Assembly: GCF_033568475.1 (NCBI RefSeq)
Contig: NC_133122.1
Location: 16,248,763 to 16,312,762, forward strand
DNA length: 64,000 bases
Direction of reading: 5' to 3'
Source of the DNA: Henckelia pumila
Lineage: Eukaryota > Streptophyta > Magnoliopsida > Lamiales > Gesneriaceae
Positions 47,751-59,584 of this stretch are shown piece by piece; within the stretch, counting starts at the first letter, position 1; every line of letters begins with the position of its first letter. Below the pieces are notes generated by a model. The model made no database searches and was not told the DNA's origin. It saw nothing but the letters and a program-made list of their open reading frames with translations. The position numbers and the translations under genes were made by a program.

Positions 47751-48424
47751 CGACGATCACGGTGCACGAGGCTATATACTGAAGAGTGGAGAGATTTTCA
47801 GATCTTAATGATGGTGGAGAAAAAAAAAAAAGGGGGTGACTAAACACGTCAATACATTCATGGAACAAATTGAAAATGAGAAAAATAAAACAATGAAGAA
47901 AAGAAGACGAAAAGGATAGTAAAAGGGTGGTTAAGGGGTTTTCAAATATTGAGAGGGGTAATTTGATACATATGCATGACATAGGGAGTTGAAACAAATT
48001 AATATTCCATGTCAGGTAATGGAAACATAATTATTATGACACGGGTATTGGACACAAAGTTCGTTTTTGATTTAAAAATTTTAGAGCAATTTACCGTTGA
48101 TTTAATCATGACATGTCTTCCACGTATGATCTTGTTGAATTTTTTCGACACGACTTTGATCCTTTTCACGAAGTCAACCAATATTTTTTTAAAAAAATAA
48201 AAAATAAAAAATAAAAAAATTCAAAGGCTAAAAAAGTACAAACAAGTGCGTGGGTGTACTCTGAAGAAAAAAATACAATGTCACGAAAGGAAACAACCAA
48301 AGAAATTTCAAGAAATTATATGTGAGATTTGATTATTTATTTTTCATTTGGCTATAACCCATTTTGCTATTTATATATCATCGATCCACTTTAGAGCAGA
48401 CTCGGAAAATTGATTCGTATGAAA

Positions 48425-49193
48425 GGAGAATGTTATGTGTACATAAAGGATTATATAGAGGGTTACACGCTATGTTAAATTAAAAAATTATTCCAAAACT
48501 TTTTAAAAATTGTTTCTTTTCAAATTACAAATTTTTTATTTCTTACTAAAAAAAACTTTTATGATTTTTTAAAATATTTTTATCATTTATTGTCTAATTT
48601 TACAAGATTCAAATTGAGTGTCTTAATTATATGATAGAAATTTTCACTTTTCGAATAAGTACTTGACCAATCAAGTTGAGTTATTTGAAAACAGTAAATT
48701 TTAATTTTCAAAATTTGATGAGAAATATTGTGATCTCTTAGTGATTGCATACAATTGTAGGATTTTAGTTTAATATTTTTCTCTCAAATTTATTTTTGTA
48801 CTTGACTAATCAAATTGAGCTATTTGAAAACAGTAGATTTTCTAAATAACATGTAGAGATAACAATATTTCTCATCAAATTTTAAAAAAATTAAAATTAA
48901 ATAATATATACCGTTGTATGAAATTAATAAGGAAAAAATATTATTCGAATTGAAAAGGGAAATTTTCTATCATATAATTAAGACACTAAATTTGAATCTT
49001 GTAAAAAAAATTCAATAAAGTATTTTTTACACTCAATTTGAATCTTGTAAAAAAAATTCATTAAAATATTTTTTTTTTTGCAAGACAAACAATTGTGGTT
49101 TGAAAATAAAAAACAATTTTTAGAATAATTTTCTAATTTAACATAAGCGTGTAACCGTCTATGTAACACTTTATGTACCATAACATTATCTTT
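48425..49193. mobile_element. Long-TIR foldback transposon, about 770 bp, non-autonomous
   Basis: The left arm starts GGAGAATGTTATGTGTACAT and the complement of the right arm starts AAAGATAATGTTATGGTACAT. Pairing continues through TAGAGGGTTACACGC, TTAAATTA and the block GAATCTTG/CTTAATTATATGATAGAAA, so the arms cover most of the element. The flanks carry GTATGAAA directly repeated (48417-48424 and 49194-49201), an 8-9 bp target duplication. Long arms and this duplication length fit a MULE-type or hAT-type derivative. No transposase is present. Confidence 0.75.
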
Positions 49194-49201
49194 GTATGAA
49201 A

Positions 49202-50130
49202 CAACTCAATTATTTTTTAAAATAGAAATATAATTTTTTGGGAAAAAATAAAATTTAATTATAAGATTTCAATTCTTATACTTTTTTTTAATCAAAGAAA
49301 ACAATGACCTTGCCGGACAATTAAATAAATAAAATCTTATTACTTTCATAAATTTTTTTGGATTGGACCCACCTTGTGGGAATTTGCTTTTATCGACAAT
49401 TTCAAGTCCTAAAATGTCATTTTCATTGCCATTTTCAATTTCTAATCTTTGAACCACACGGCCAGCATTTGCCGTCTTTGTTTACTTTAATTTCCACCAT
49501 TTATGCAAAGAATTATTAAACCCTTTCAAACGACAAATTTTAAACATTTTTTTTATTAGAAGGGAATTTTAAAACTTTAATAATATATAAAATCATCGTA
49601 AAATAGCTCTTCATTTAAGAACAAGAAAGTCCAATCAATCTCGTTTGAATTGCCTCCGCTAATTGAGTCACACCACACCAATGCCCAAATGTTGTTTGGC
49701 CAAATTCAATCTTAAGAAATATATATAGAATAAAATTATTTTTTAAAATTAATTTATTTTTATAAATACTTATAGTAATATTAATTATATGGAAATAATA
49801 TATGTATAAAAAAAAAGAAAAAGAAAAAGGAAATAAGATATGTACTTGTATAGCAACCAACTTCTTTCACCAAATTCTTGATTACAGTTTACGAGACAAG
49901 TAATATAAAATTCAGCCGTCTAATGCACGTAATTAAAAATGTGCTTCCCTCAACCATGTAATTAAGCTGGTTGGTTGATGAGGGTTTTATTCCAAGTTGA
50001 GAAGTTAAAATGCTCAAATTAATTATAAGTGATTTGACATGATAGCCTTTTGTTTGACAATCAAGATGGATTAAACGAGGTTATATTTGGGTGCAACGAT
50101 TTGGATTTGAGAAAAATTATTTTTATTTTA
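49202..50130. other. AT-rich spacer
   Basis: No splice-supported coding sequence. The short frames in it are A/T-biased and lack domains. Confidence 0.5.
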
Positions 50131-50157
50131 AATTACCACAAAATCATTACATTAATT

Positions 50158-50224
50158 AGGTGGTGTTTTGAAATACTTAGAAAAGTCGACAATATTTTTT
50201 TAAGCATTTCCAAAACACCACTTT
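50158..50224. repeat. Short foldback, TGGTGTTTTGAAATAC / AAGCATTTCCAAAACACCA
   Basis: Two arms of about 20 bp separated by about 28 bp. A MITE remnant or a hairpin. Confidence 0.6.
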
Positions 50225-50394
50225 GATATATTAGTAAACATGTAAAAAACGTAAATTGAGGGTTTTCATATCTTTGGCTCCAATCCTGAATTAAGATATC
50301 ATTATCAAGGTAATGTTTTTTTTTTTTTTTTTTTTTGGAGTAAAATATCAAGGTAATGTTCGAGGCAATGAAACTAGGGGAAATGCTTTGGAAA

Positions 50395-50582
50395 AAAGAT
50401 CATCTGCTGTGGAGAGAGAAAGAACATAGGATACTGTGCATTAAAATGAGCACGATTTCAATATTTCATATGTGTAATTAATTAATTAATTAATTATTTA
50501 ATATGTGATATGAATTACAGAATACTATTTAATGCACAGTATTTTGTGCTGTTTTTTTCTCCACAACAGAGGATCCGGATCC
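50395..50582. mobile_element. Foldback MITE, about 185 bp
   Basis: The left arm AGATCATCTGCTGTGGAGAG...GATACTGTGCATTAAA pairs with the complement of the right arm, GGATCCTCTGTTGTGGAGAA...AATACTGTGCATTAAA. An (AATT)n stretch lies at the centre. It sits about 670 bp upstream of the SAUR start codon. Confidence 0.7.
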
Positions 50583-51171
50583 TTTAGGGTAATACGTACC
50601 CTAAAGATGTATCTAAATAAGGGTGAATATTTAATAATATTCGACTGAAAAATTAATGGATCATGCATGTATTGATTAATGTCCAATGTTAATAACCTTG
50701 TGCAGGTATCTTGTGAGAGAGTCAGATCAATCCTACATGTGATACAATAAGAAGTAATACTTTTGACATAAAAAATCATACATTTTGATAAGATATACAT
50801 CTTACCAAATTAACCCGTGAGATTGTCTAGAAGAGTTTTTGCCAATAACCTTTAGATAGTACATACCATTTCATTTCGGTGAAAGGAGATACAAATCGTA
50901 CGGATAAATCTCTTTATGATTAACATTTATAAACTCGTACAAAAATATTATACATTCATGATTGAGTGATTTGGAGATAAATTAAAGACTTAAATATATA
51001 TATATATATATAAAGTCAATTTAAGGCTACATGAGATTTTGATTCCAATTTCCAACAGCTAGCAAGTTGCTGCGAATTAAGTTTAATTAGAAAGGTAGAA
51101 AAATTATATGTTTGGACAATAAAGAGTCGGAATCAATAGCTGACGTAACCTATTTTAAAAGTCAATTAAGA

Positions 51172-51180
51172 CTATAAAAC
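51172..51180 (+). promoter_or_regulatory. TATA box of the SAUR gene
   Basis: CTATAAAAC, 75-83 bp before the start codon. This leaves a leader of about 45-50 nt, normal for SAUR genes. I did not find a TGTCTC auxin element in the 100 bp above it. Confidence 0.6.
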
Positions 51181-51254
51181 TACCTCTAACCACGCACCCT
51201 TTCCCCCAATGCAACAGTCATAATTCCCATTAACCAATATTCTCTCCAATTAAT

Positions 51255-51617
51255 ATGTTGGGCAAAAAACTTGGTTCCATGAAGAAACTAGCCAATAAAG
51301 TCAGGTCCTTTCGCAATGCCGGCGAACCATCGCATTCCGAGTGCCTACTAAGGTATGATGATGGAGGATCATCCAGTACGGGGACCTTTCCCGTGTACGT
51401 GGGCGAAGATAGGCAAAGATTCATGGTTCCGACCAGCTATCTCAACCACCCTTTGTTCAAAATGATGTTGGAGAAGGCCTACAACGAGTTCGGGTTCGAC
51501 CAGAGAAACGGCCTAGTGGTACCATGTAGTGTCGCCGCATTCCGGGAGGCGATGACCGTGGCGGGGTGCTGCAACGGGAGGTTCCATCTCGGAGAATTGG
51601 TGGACGAGTTCATCTAG
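51255..51617 (+). CDS. SAUR (small auxin up RNA) family protein, 120 aa, intronless
   Basis: The core SAUR domain spans about residues 44-108: TFPVYVGEDRQRFMVPTSYLNHPLFKMMLEKAYNEFGFDQRNGLVVPCSVAAFREAM. It has the usual YVGE, RF.VP, NHP.F..LL.KA.EE.G and PC....F motifs, after a basic N-terminus (MKKLANKVRSFRN). SAUR proteins are short auxin-responsive regulators. Family work shows that they inhibit PP2C.D phosphatases at the plasma membrane and so activate H+-ATPases and cell expansion. The ATG at 51255 is the first after the TATA box. An internal Met (residue 9) is a possible alternative. A single exon and 120 aa are normal for the family. The surrounding 10 kb to the left is gene-poor. Confidence 0.94.
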   Translation: MLGKKLGSMKKLANKVRSFRNAGEPSHSECLLRYDDGGSSSTGTFPVYVGEDRQRFMVPTSYLNHPLFKMMLEKAYNEFGFDQRNGLVVPCSVAAFREAMTVAGCCNGRFHLGELVDEFI

Positions 51618-51951
51618 AACTCCAAATTTTTAGAAACAAATTTTGATTTAACACACGATGAGTACTTATTTTCAAAGTGTCACCAAGTTGGATCTGCCGA
51701 TCCATTGTTGCTTAGAAAAAAATGTACATTAATTGAAAATAGGATGTGATCATGTGTAACGTTTAGAGAGATCGAATATTAGAACAATGTAATGTTGTTT
51801 TCTATTAATTTCAAAATCAAATTATATATGTTCTAGCTTTCAAAGTTATTGATTAACAGGAGCGAGTGCGCAGAATGAATTTTGATTTTATATTTACGTG
51901 GTCAACTGATTGGAGATTTACACAGATAATGAAATAAAGACTGGTAAATTT

Positions 51952-51984
<33 letters not shown>

Positions 51985-52945
51985 GATGAAGCAATATTTT
52001 TGTATGATGATGGGAAGATATTTGCTAAATTTCATATTAAAGTTTACACTAAAATTATTACATGAATTCAAATGCAAAATCATGGATGGTTGTGTTTAGA
52101 CGAAAGAATTTGAGTAGTGGAGATATTAGATATTGGTTCTTACATTTACAATAATTAACAAAAAAAAATACACTTGAGTTGAGGGAGGGAGCTAATTATT
52201 TGGGAGAGAGAGAGAGAGAATCAAAATAACAGTTTAAGTAAGAGGTGCAGAGAAATGTGGGTTAGTTGGATAAATTTATTTTGAATATATTTCAAATCTA
52301 TCTTTTTATTTTTATTAATTTATGTAAATGTAATAGTAATTGTGATATATTTAAAATATGTAGCACAACATTGACATTGATGTGATTTCGAATAAATTCT
52401 TTATGACTTTATCTCTCTTCTGAAATCAAATCTCTCCGTTCAAACCAAATGGTTTCATTCAAGTACAATCTAAAATTTTTACAAATTCTAAGCAAAAATT
52501 TTAATATTAGTCCTGCAACAACTGTCCAACAATCGACCAATTTTACTTATTTTTGCCCAACCATCCGAAATTGAATAGTTTCCAAAAATAAGTCTAAACT
52601 AAGTTAGTTTTTGGAAAACTTCCGAGAAGTATTTCTCAGGTTTTTCTTAACAAAAATTCACAAAATTGTAAAATTTATTAAGTGAGAAAACTTCTAAAAA
52701 GCACTCCTCAACTTTTTCTTCAAAAAGTTTAAACTGGATATCACTGTATAAACATTAATGATCATTAAACAACAAAAAATGACTAAAAAGAGACAAACGA
52801 AAGGCCAACCATGATACGATTCATTTTCATCAAGTAGAAATAATAGTTGATATATTTTCAAAAAAGGTTCATTCCCCAATAGATGGGCAAAGGGAACACC
52901 TAAAAAAAACAATATTTTATACATGGAAGCAAGTTCAACGCAGCT
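51618..52945. other. Spacer between the SAUR and acyltransferase genes
   Basis: SAUR 3'UTR (to about 51830), T/AT-rich runs at 51951-51983, a (GA)n tract at 52205-52219, and the 3' flank of the minus-strand acyltransferase gene. No other gene seen. Confidence 0.5.
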
Positions 52946-55900
52946 CTAGCCTCCAAACCCATCCTCCAAAATAATCCGTTTCATTTCATCTACAAGTTCC
53001 TGCATTTGCTCCCTCGAGTGCAGAGGGGAAGGATATACGAAAGAACAATCCAATTTCCCATCTCTAACTGTATCAAAGATTGCTATAGATGGGCCGACAC
53101 CATGAATTGAGCCACAACCAATGGAGTCTTTTAATCCAATAGCCTCATCCAGTTTGCTGGAATTATCGACAATGGGGTCCTCGAAGACAGATAAAACTGC
53201 GGTTCGAAGGGATCCTGATGCTGTCAGACCAGGGTTATCTATTGCCTTGCACATCAAAAAGTTGAGGTCAGCCATGTCTGTGAAATGCTTCTTGTTGTAC
53301 TTGGAACTCATAAAGGACGTATATATACGTTTCGCCAGCTCCCACAAGTCTTCACCTGCCTTGACATCATGGGAATTTAGAATGGCCGAGTGATAAAAGC
53401 CTGCAACGTTGTTAAATAGCGGTAAGAACAAGTTTCAATGATGCCTGCGCAAAAACCGAACATATACTGTTGTACTAGAAGTTGCAGCTAATAATAACGG
53501 GAGAGGAGAACGGACTGTTGCAGCTGCCTACTTTGTGAATGGTAGCATGCAGTTTTAGGAGGCATTTCTTGATCTCATAAGGAAAATCACTTAATAGTTA
53601 ATTCTACTGAAAAGGGATGGGATGGGGGACCCAAAAGCATTACCTCCCTTCCTTTCCCCTCTCCTCCCCACCCCCCCAAATTTCAACTTGACAGTGAAAA
53701 TCATTGAAGCCCTTAGCTATTCCAATGTCAACGTGGACCACAAGCTTTCAGCATCGGCCAACCAGGATTGACCGTTAAATGTGCTAAGATGTGGACTATT
53801 TGTGACAACACAACCTAATAAAAAAGATCTTTGACATCCTACATGAATCAACCCCATCTAGCAATAGAGATTGCTCATCAGTCATCAAGATGTTAAATAA
53901 ATCATAAGAGCAATTCCTAAAATTAAGAAACATTGGAGTAAAAAAGATAAACCACACTTTGCTACTCTCTATAATCTTGTTTTTTCTCCATCCTGGCTTG
54001 TCTTTCTCAAGCAAGTATTATTAATGATACATAAATTCCAACTTCTACTGTGATTCAACATCAATAGCACTGATTTTAGAATTATTAATAATGTGTTAAG
54101 CGGTGTAAAGAGGCTAAGTCAAGCGATGCAATAGGTTTTCAACTTGATGTGAAAATTTTTATTGAGCTTGAGATCAGGTTTAGCTTGAATTGATTACTCA
54201 ACAAACAACTGCTGTTGTAACTCGAATGAAGCCCAAGAAATTCAACGTTTCCCTTTTCATTATAGTAGGTTTTGGGAAGCCTGATCGCAGCCTTCATAAC
54301 AATTAAATCCAAAATACCTTCACTCTCAGTTTTTTATAGCCGCAAACTCTTCCCCAAGTTTAACATAGGTGGTTCGTATTTCATGCTCAATTGTGATGGT
54401 CAATTCAATGTGCACAATGGCACTTGCTATTATGCTCACTGATGGATCAAGATGGCAAGCAAGATCAAGGATGTATTAAGGACTAGCAGGGGATGAGAGG
54501 TCGATGAACCTAGATTGCAGGGAAGGCTAGAGTTTCAGGTATTTTAGGACATTTTAACTATTTTTTCGTGATCAAAATTTCAAGAAAAATGGAATTAGAG
54601 TTAAAATTAATATGGATGACAACCAATTTTTTAAGCTGGCAACAAAGGTAGATCCTGTGATATTTGAAGAATTCATTTCAATACATACAACTTCTCAATC
54701 ATAACAAGTTGTTCAAAAGGACTAATTACCTTTCTTAACAACTGCTATGGGGGGTGGGAGGGTGGAGGGATTTGGATACATAAGCAGTTAACTCGGAAAA
54801 GCATTTTAGAGTAGAGACCCTTTGGATGAAGAATCCTAAAAATAATATTTTCGGTCATCAAGCTACCGGCTTCTGGATTTTTTAGGTGCATTTTAAAACA
54901 AAAGAGCCAAAATCCTTCTCTTTAGTAAAAGAGCTTCTCTAAAAAAAAATTTCTTGTAAAATCTTCTATATCCAAACACACTCTAGCAGTGAAAAGAGCT
55001 TATTTCTTATTTAAAAAGAAATTGAAACAGAAGTTTAACACATGCATTTCCTTTCTCAAATCCTTTAAATGCAAAGCCCAACCTAATGATGCTTTTGCAA
55101 CAAAAATGTTTTTTTATTAAATAAAAAAAAAAAAAAACTTTTTTGAAAAGTCAGCTTGCTTCTCCATCCAAAATTTTGGTTGGGAGTTACCTCTAAAAAG
55201 GCCTCTATACCCACTGCTTAACAAAACACTTTCTTAAGACAAGCATGTTTTACAGCCAAAATCATCCAAAGCTATCTTATATTTGAGCACTTTATTTAAG
55301 AAAAAAAAATTTCATGTACTTTAAAAGCGAATTTGAATTAGATGAATTAAAAGCCACACTTCTTTATTTGTCTTCTTAAGCAATTTTATTATAAGAAAAA
55401 CCAACCGAACAAAATCCATCAGCACTTTGTCATTGTCACAGAAAATGAAATGGTTGATTGTCATGTTACATTTCTAAGACCTTACTAATCAGTTACAGTT
55501 CTAAAGTGGTTGTTTAAGCCATAAAGTACTGCATGTTTGTGTTTGATAAAGGGACAAATTCAAACAACAGTCGTGTTCCTCTCCGAGTTTTCATAATCAC
55601 CGAATCATTCAGTTTCTAACAGGTTTCTAATCTAAACCAGATATCGTGGATAGTGGAATACTACTAATCCCATAATCACTTACCAATATGATTGCTGCTA
55701 AGCACTGGATCAAGAATCGAGCGGCAGTCAATGAGTGTTGTAACTGCGTACTTTTCCCACTGATTATCAGGAACCCCTTTTACTGAATAACACGCACTTA
55801 ATCCAGCTGCTGATAAAAGCCCACATAATTTGATTTCTCTATCCTCACATTTCTGCAAAAGAGTTGCCAATAATTTAATAATAATGCAAGAAACTGGAAG

Positions 55901-58429
55901 GAAACTGTCCTACAGAAATTTTGTTAACTCAATATTCATTCGAAAAACCAGGAGCTGACCACGGATGAGTGGATCAACACAAAAATGAGCACACACCACC
56001 GATTGAAGTCAGAAAGATAGCATTCTGGCCAACATTTTTTAGCTGTCAATGATAACACAAAAACTCTACTCATACTTATTTCTACAACTGAGTATAAACT
56101 TTGGGAAGCTTTATTGACTCCATGGAAAAAAATAAAACAAAAATTCCTTATCTCCTACTCTAGCTATGTATCACTGCAACTTTTGTTTTTGTCTCCACCT
56201 AAAACTATCAAGGAAACAAATTGATCTTGTAAAAAAAAGAAATCATGCAATCATGCCAACAAACAAACATGACATCCTCTTGCTTCCAATCTCGGCTTAA
56301 TCACATAACTATGTTCCTGCTTTGAAACGATCAAAGTTTACAGCAAAACAACTACGGTTGTCAACTTAAATTCCAGCAGTGATCAATAATTCACAAGAAA
56401 TTGTATACATCAGCACATAAACAACAACTGGATTCCCAAATATAAAGAACCAATACTGAAAGTAAAGATCCAAACTTTCATTAACCCAAAACTAAAAATT
56501 GCTTCGAGGTGTTTGGGAGAGCTGTAGGAAACATTTCTTAGCTTTTCCTTAACAAAATTATGATTATCCTATTCAAAGTAATTAATCCCATTTTCATTAA
56601 ATATGGAAGTCAATAAAGAAAAGTCGGAGCAATTGAAGAACTAAAATAATTACCCCACCTAAATTCAAATAGGACGAGTGCCCCTTTTATAATATACGTA
56701 GACAAAAATTTTAGTCAATAAGGAGCGAGTACTCTTCTTCTATAAATAGCTATCCATACACGACCAATTCCTCAATTCCAATCCCTTATCCCCTCATATT
56801 CTCTATCTCCCACTTACCATTCTAGCACTCCACGATATAAAATATAACTCCCCATTCTATATATTTTCTTGAAATTCTATACAGGATTCTAGGTCAAAAT
56901 CTTTGATCATCTTTTTAACGTCTTGTTCCAACAATCTGTTTTAATCCAATGGTATGAATCTTGAATCCATCTGATCATCAAAAACCCTTCATTCTTTTTC
57001 CGGATTCTACCGATTTTCACCGGTCCAAAAACGTCTCGTTTTGATTAAAATTGTTGTTTTTCTTGCAGGAGAATCAAATGGGCAGTTTCAAATATGAAGA
57101 GGTGAGTGAATCAACACTGTTTATTCATGTCTTTTTCGCAAGTTTTCCTATGCACACACTATGTGTACTATAAATATAGTATAGCCTGACTCGATGTATA
57201 TTTACACTTTTGTTTTTGTCTCCACCTAAAACTATCAAGGAAACAAATTGATCTTGTAAAAAAAATTCATGCAATCATGCCAACAAAGTGACAAACATGA
57301 CATCCTCTTGCTTCCAATCTAGGCTTAATCACATAACTATGTTCCTGCTTTGTAACCATCAAAGTTTACAGCAAAACAACAACGGTTGTCAACTTAAATT
57401 CCATCAGTGATCAATAATTCACAAGAAATTGTATGCATCAGCACATAAACAACAACCGGATTCCCAAATATAAAGAACCAATACTGAACCAAAACTAAAA
57501 ATCAAATACTAAATACTTCCCAAATATAAAGAACCAATACTGAAAGTAAAGATCCAAACTTTCATTAACCCAAAACTAAAAATCAAATACTAAATACTTA
57601 CCGACATTATGCCAATAGTTTCTTCTTCACTGAATTGCAATCTAATCACACATGATCCTCTAGGTGACACGGTATCCTTAAAACCCAAGTTAGAAAATCT
57701 AAAAGAATTCAAAGAATATCCCAACATATCAAACCCACGAGCCCAAAATGGTTTATTCCCCTGCCCACTAGGAATGTATTCCTCGATTCCCAGGCTAACC
57801 TCACCATCTCCAATAAATTCGCTTTCTACCCCTGCCACTCCCACCACCAACCCCAACAACTCCCTACGCAACGCCACGATCGATGTCCTGTCACAAGCTG
57901 CCGTATGCAGCCTGAGAGCCAAGACCCACGTCTCATCCTGCAAAGTATACACGCTTGCAAAGAAAAGATCGGTGTCGGATGAAGGATCTGGATTCTGCCA
58001 TGAGTTTTTGTTAAACTCATGCTCAAAAATCGAGTGGAAGGGTGAAATGGAGGGACCCGAGTCCAGCGTCTGGATAATCTTAGACGTTGATTCAAGATCA
58101 AACGAATGGATTTGGAGCTGCGGAGTGGCCGGAGTGATGAAGGAATAAGATTCAGAATCGGGACTGAAGTGGAGTTTGGAGTTGAGGATGGGGTGGGAGA
58201 GTTGGAGTTTTTGGAGTGCATTTTGGAGGAGGAGGAGGTCTGGGGGCTTGAACAGAAGGAGGGCAAGAGCAGTTATGCCGGTTCCTCCGGGCACGGCTTT
58301 GCACCAGCTGTACTCGGTGGCTCCGACCGGTCGGCTCCTGGGCTCCGCCGCAGTAGCTGACTGCGAAGAACTCATGTTCTGTACGTCTGTGATCCTTGCG
58401 TGTTCCATTTGTACATCTTTCACTTTCAA
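52946..58429 (-). CDS. Acyltransferase of the chloramphenicol-acetyltransferase-like fold (BAHD/condensation-type), 483 aa, three exons
   Basis: Exons are 57602-58429, 55684-55852 and 52946-53400. Borders are GT-AG, the phases (0, then 1) join, and the total is 484 codons. The N-domain (YSWCKAVPGGTGITALALLL, then LQLSHPILNSKL) and the C-domain (SIGCGSIHGVGPSIAIFDT, SPLHSREQMQELVDEM) match the plant acyl-CoA-dependent/condensation-like family whose members are often labelled HXXXD acyltransferases. The catalytic-site segment is RLHTAACDRTS. His175 and Asp180 are one residue further apart than in HXXXD, and a DFGWG motif is not evident. Substrate cannot be inferred. The start is uncertain: Met1, Met8 and Met19 are all in frame before the conserved region. 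Intron 1 (1.75 kb) carries a foreign insertion with flanking duplication (separate entries). Confidence 0.85.
53401..55683 (-). other. Intron 2 of the acyltransferase gene
   Basis: About 2.3 kb and A/T-rich. At 54820-54985 there is a possible MITE with CCTTTGGATGAAG at one end and ATATCCAAACACAC at the other. No coding sequence recognised. Confidence 0.6.
56177..56505. repeat. Intron-1 direct repeat A (left copy)
   Basis: About 330 bp, from CTTTTGTTTTTGTCTCCACC to ACCCAAAACTAAAAAT. It is highly similar to 57207-57600 in the same orientation, and together the two flank the copied hydrolase fragment. Confidence 0.9.
56560..57170 (+). pseudogene. Copied promoter, 5'UTR and first two exons of the hydrolase gene, inside acyltransferase intron 1
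   Basis: About 610 bp, near-identical to 60541-61165 and in the same orientation. It contains the TATA box (TATAAATAG, 56741-56749), the leader, the start-codon exon (ATG 56949-56951 followed by GTATGA), intron 1, exon 2 at 57069-57101 coding ENQMGSFKYEE, and the GTGAGT donor. Homology stops shortly inside the second intron, so no catalytic exon was copied. All small coding parts are unmutated. It is antisense to the host gene. Read alone it is a gene fragment; as DNA it is a complete promoter plus start. Confidence 0.88.
57207..57600. repeat. Intron-1 direct repeat A' (right copy), with its own local duplication
   Basis: Repeats 56177-56505. Inside it, CCCAAATATAAAGAACCAAT and AAAACTAAAAATCAAATAC recur in tandem (about 57463 and 57527). 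Ends at the exon 1 donor of the acyltransferase gene. Confidence 0.88.
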
Positions 58430-59580
58430 GCATGAAATTTGTTAAAGCCCATTATCGAAACATTTGGGTTGGGCTTTTAAGAATCCCTTCCAGAAGAGCC
58501 CATTAGCGTGGTCGGTAACACAATTCACAAACGTGTTTTGTTCATCAATAGTACTCACACGTTGCCACATCATTGTTGTGTTTTGATATACACTTTAATG
58601 ATTGATGCCTTTTTCTATTTAAAAAAGCACACGTTTAAAATATTTAGATTTAGATTACATATTTGAGCTACCTTTATCCATATCCATATTAATTAAAAAT
58701 ATATTGGTGAAAATATATGCTCCACTTCTTATTGTAATGCATGTTATTTATTTCTAATTTTGAGAATCCATATGATTCCTATGGTTTCTTCAATGCGAGG
58801 TTTGATTGCCTCGTTCGAAAGCATCAAGTTTAACTTATTTCGAATTAAAGATAATGATAATGTGACCCAAGTAGTTCAAATTTAAACATTTAACTTAATT
58901 TGGCGTGGACTTTTCTTAACCAAATTATGTACTTGGTTCCAAGGGGTTTCCCCCCATTAAATTAGGTCTATCGCGACAGGTTATATGTCACACTCGAAAT
59001 GAATGAATGCATCATCAATCAAACAAAATAATGGGATTAGTAGTTATCCTAAATAATAGTTCACGTTCTTTGAAACTCGCTTTTTATTCCCACTTGCTCC
59101 ACCAATGTTGTAGCCACAAATAAGTCAATTGCAAAAATTGAATCTTTCACACTTTTAATTATTGATGTTTTAATATGTTTGTTGCAGTGTTTGATTGCTT
59201 TGTACTTTTGTTCACTAGATATTTTCAAAGATTTATATCCGTGAGATGTGTCGATTTTACTCATATTTACAATAAAAAATAATATTTTTGTTATAAAAAA
59301 TAATATTTTTCATAGGTCGAGTCAAATTCACAAAATTGACTAATGAGACGATTTCATAAGAGTTTTTTAATTCAGTAATTAATATCACCTTATGATCATG
59401 TATTTTCATTAGAATTATCGATTATGTGTTTTTTATATCATAATATTATATTTATGCCTTACATATTTCTAAGTAAAAAAAGTATTTTAAATAAGCTCCC
59501 AATAATTCATGTTATAATTTACTAATTAATTCGAAAGTCAATTTGTCTCGAGTATTGTTAATTTACTCTATATAATAAGC
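58430..59580. other. Spacer between the acyltransferase and hydrolase genes, left part
   Basis: The first 110 bp upstream of the acyltransferase start contain GCCCATTA and TTGGGCTTT (site II-like) motifs. At about 59225-59375 lies copy 3 of the dispersed GTGAGAC inverted-repeat family (TCCGTGAGATGTGTCG, AATAATATTTTTCATAGGTC, AATGAGACGATTTC). No coding sequence seen. Confidence 0.5.
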
Positions 59581-59584
59581 CAGG

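Noticed and set aside
57609..58148. 179-codon plus-strand frame
   Set aside because: Antisense shadow of acyltransferase exon 1. No domain or splice support.
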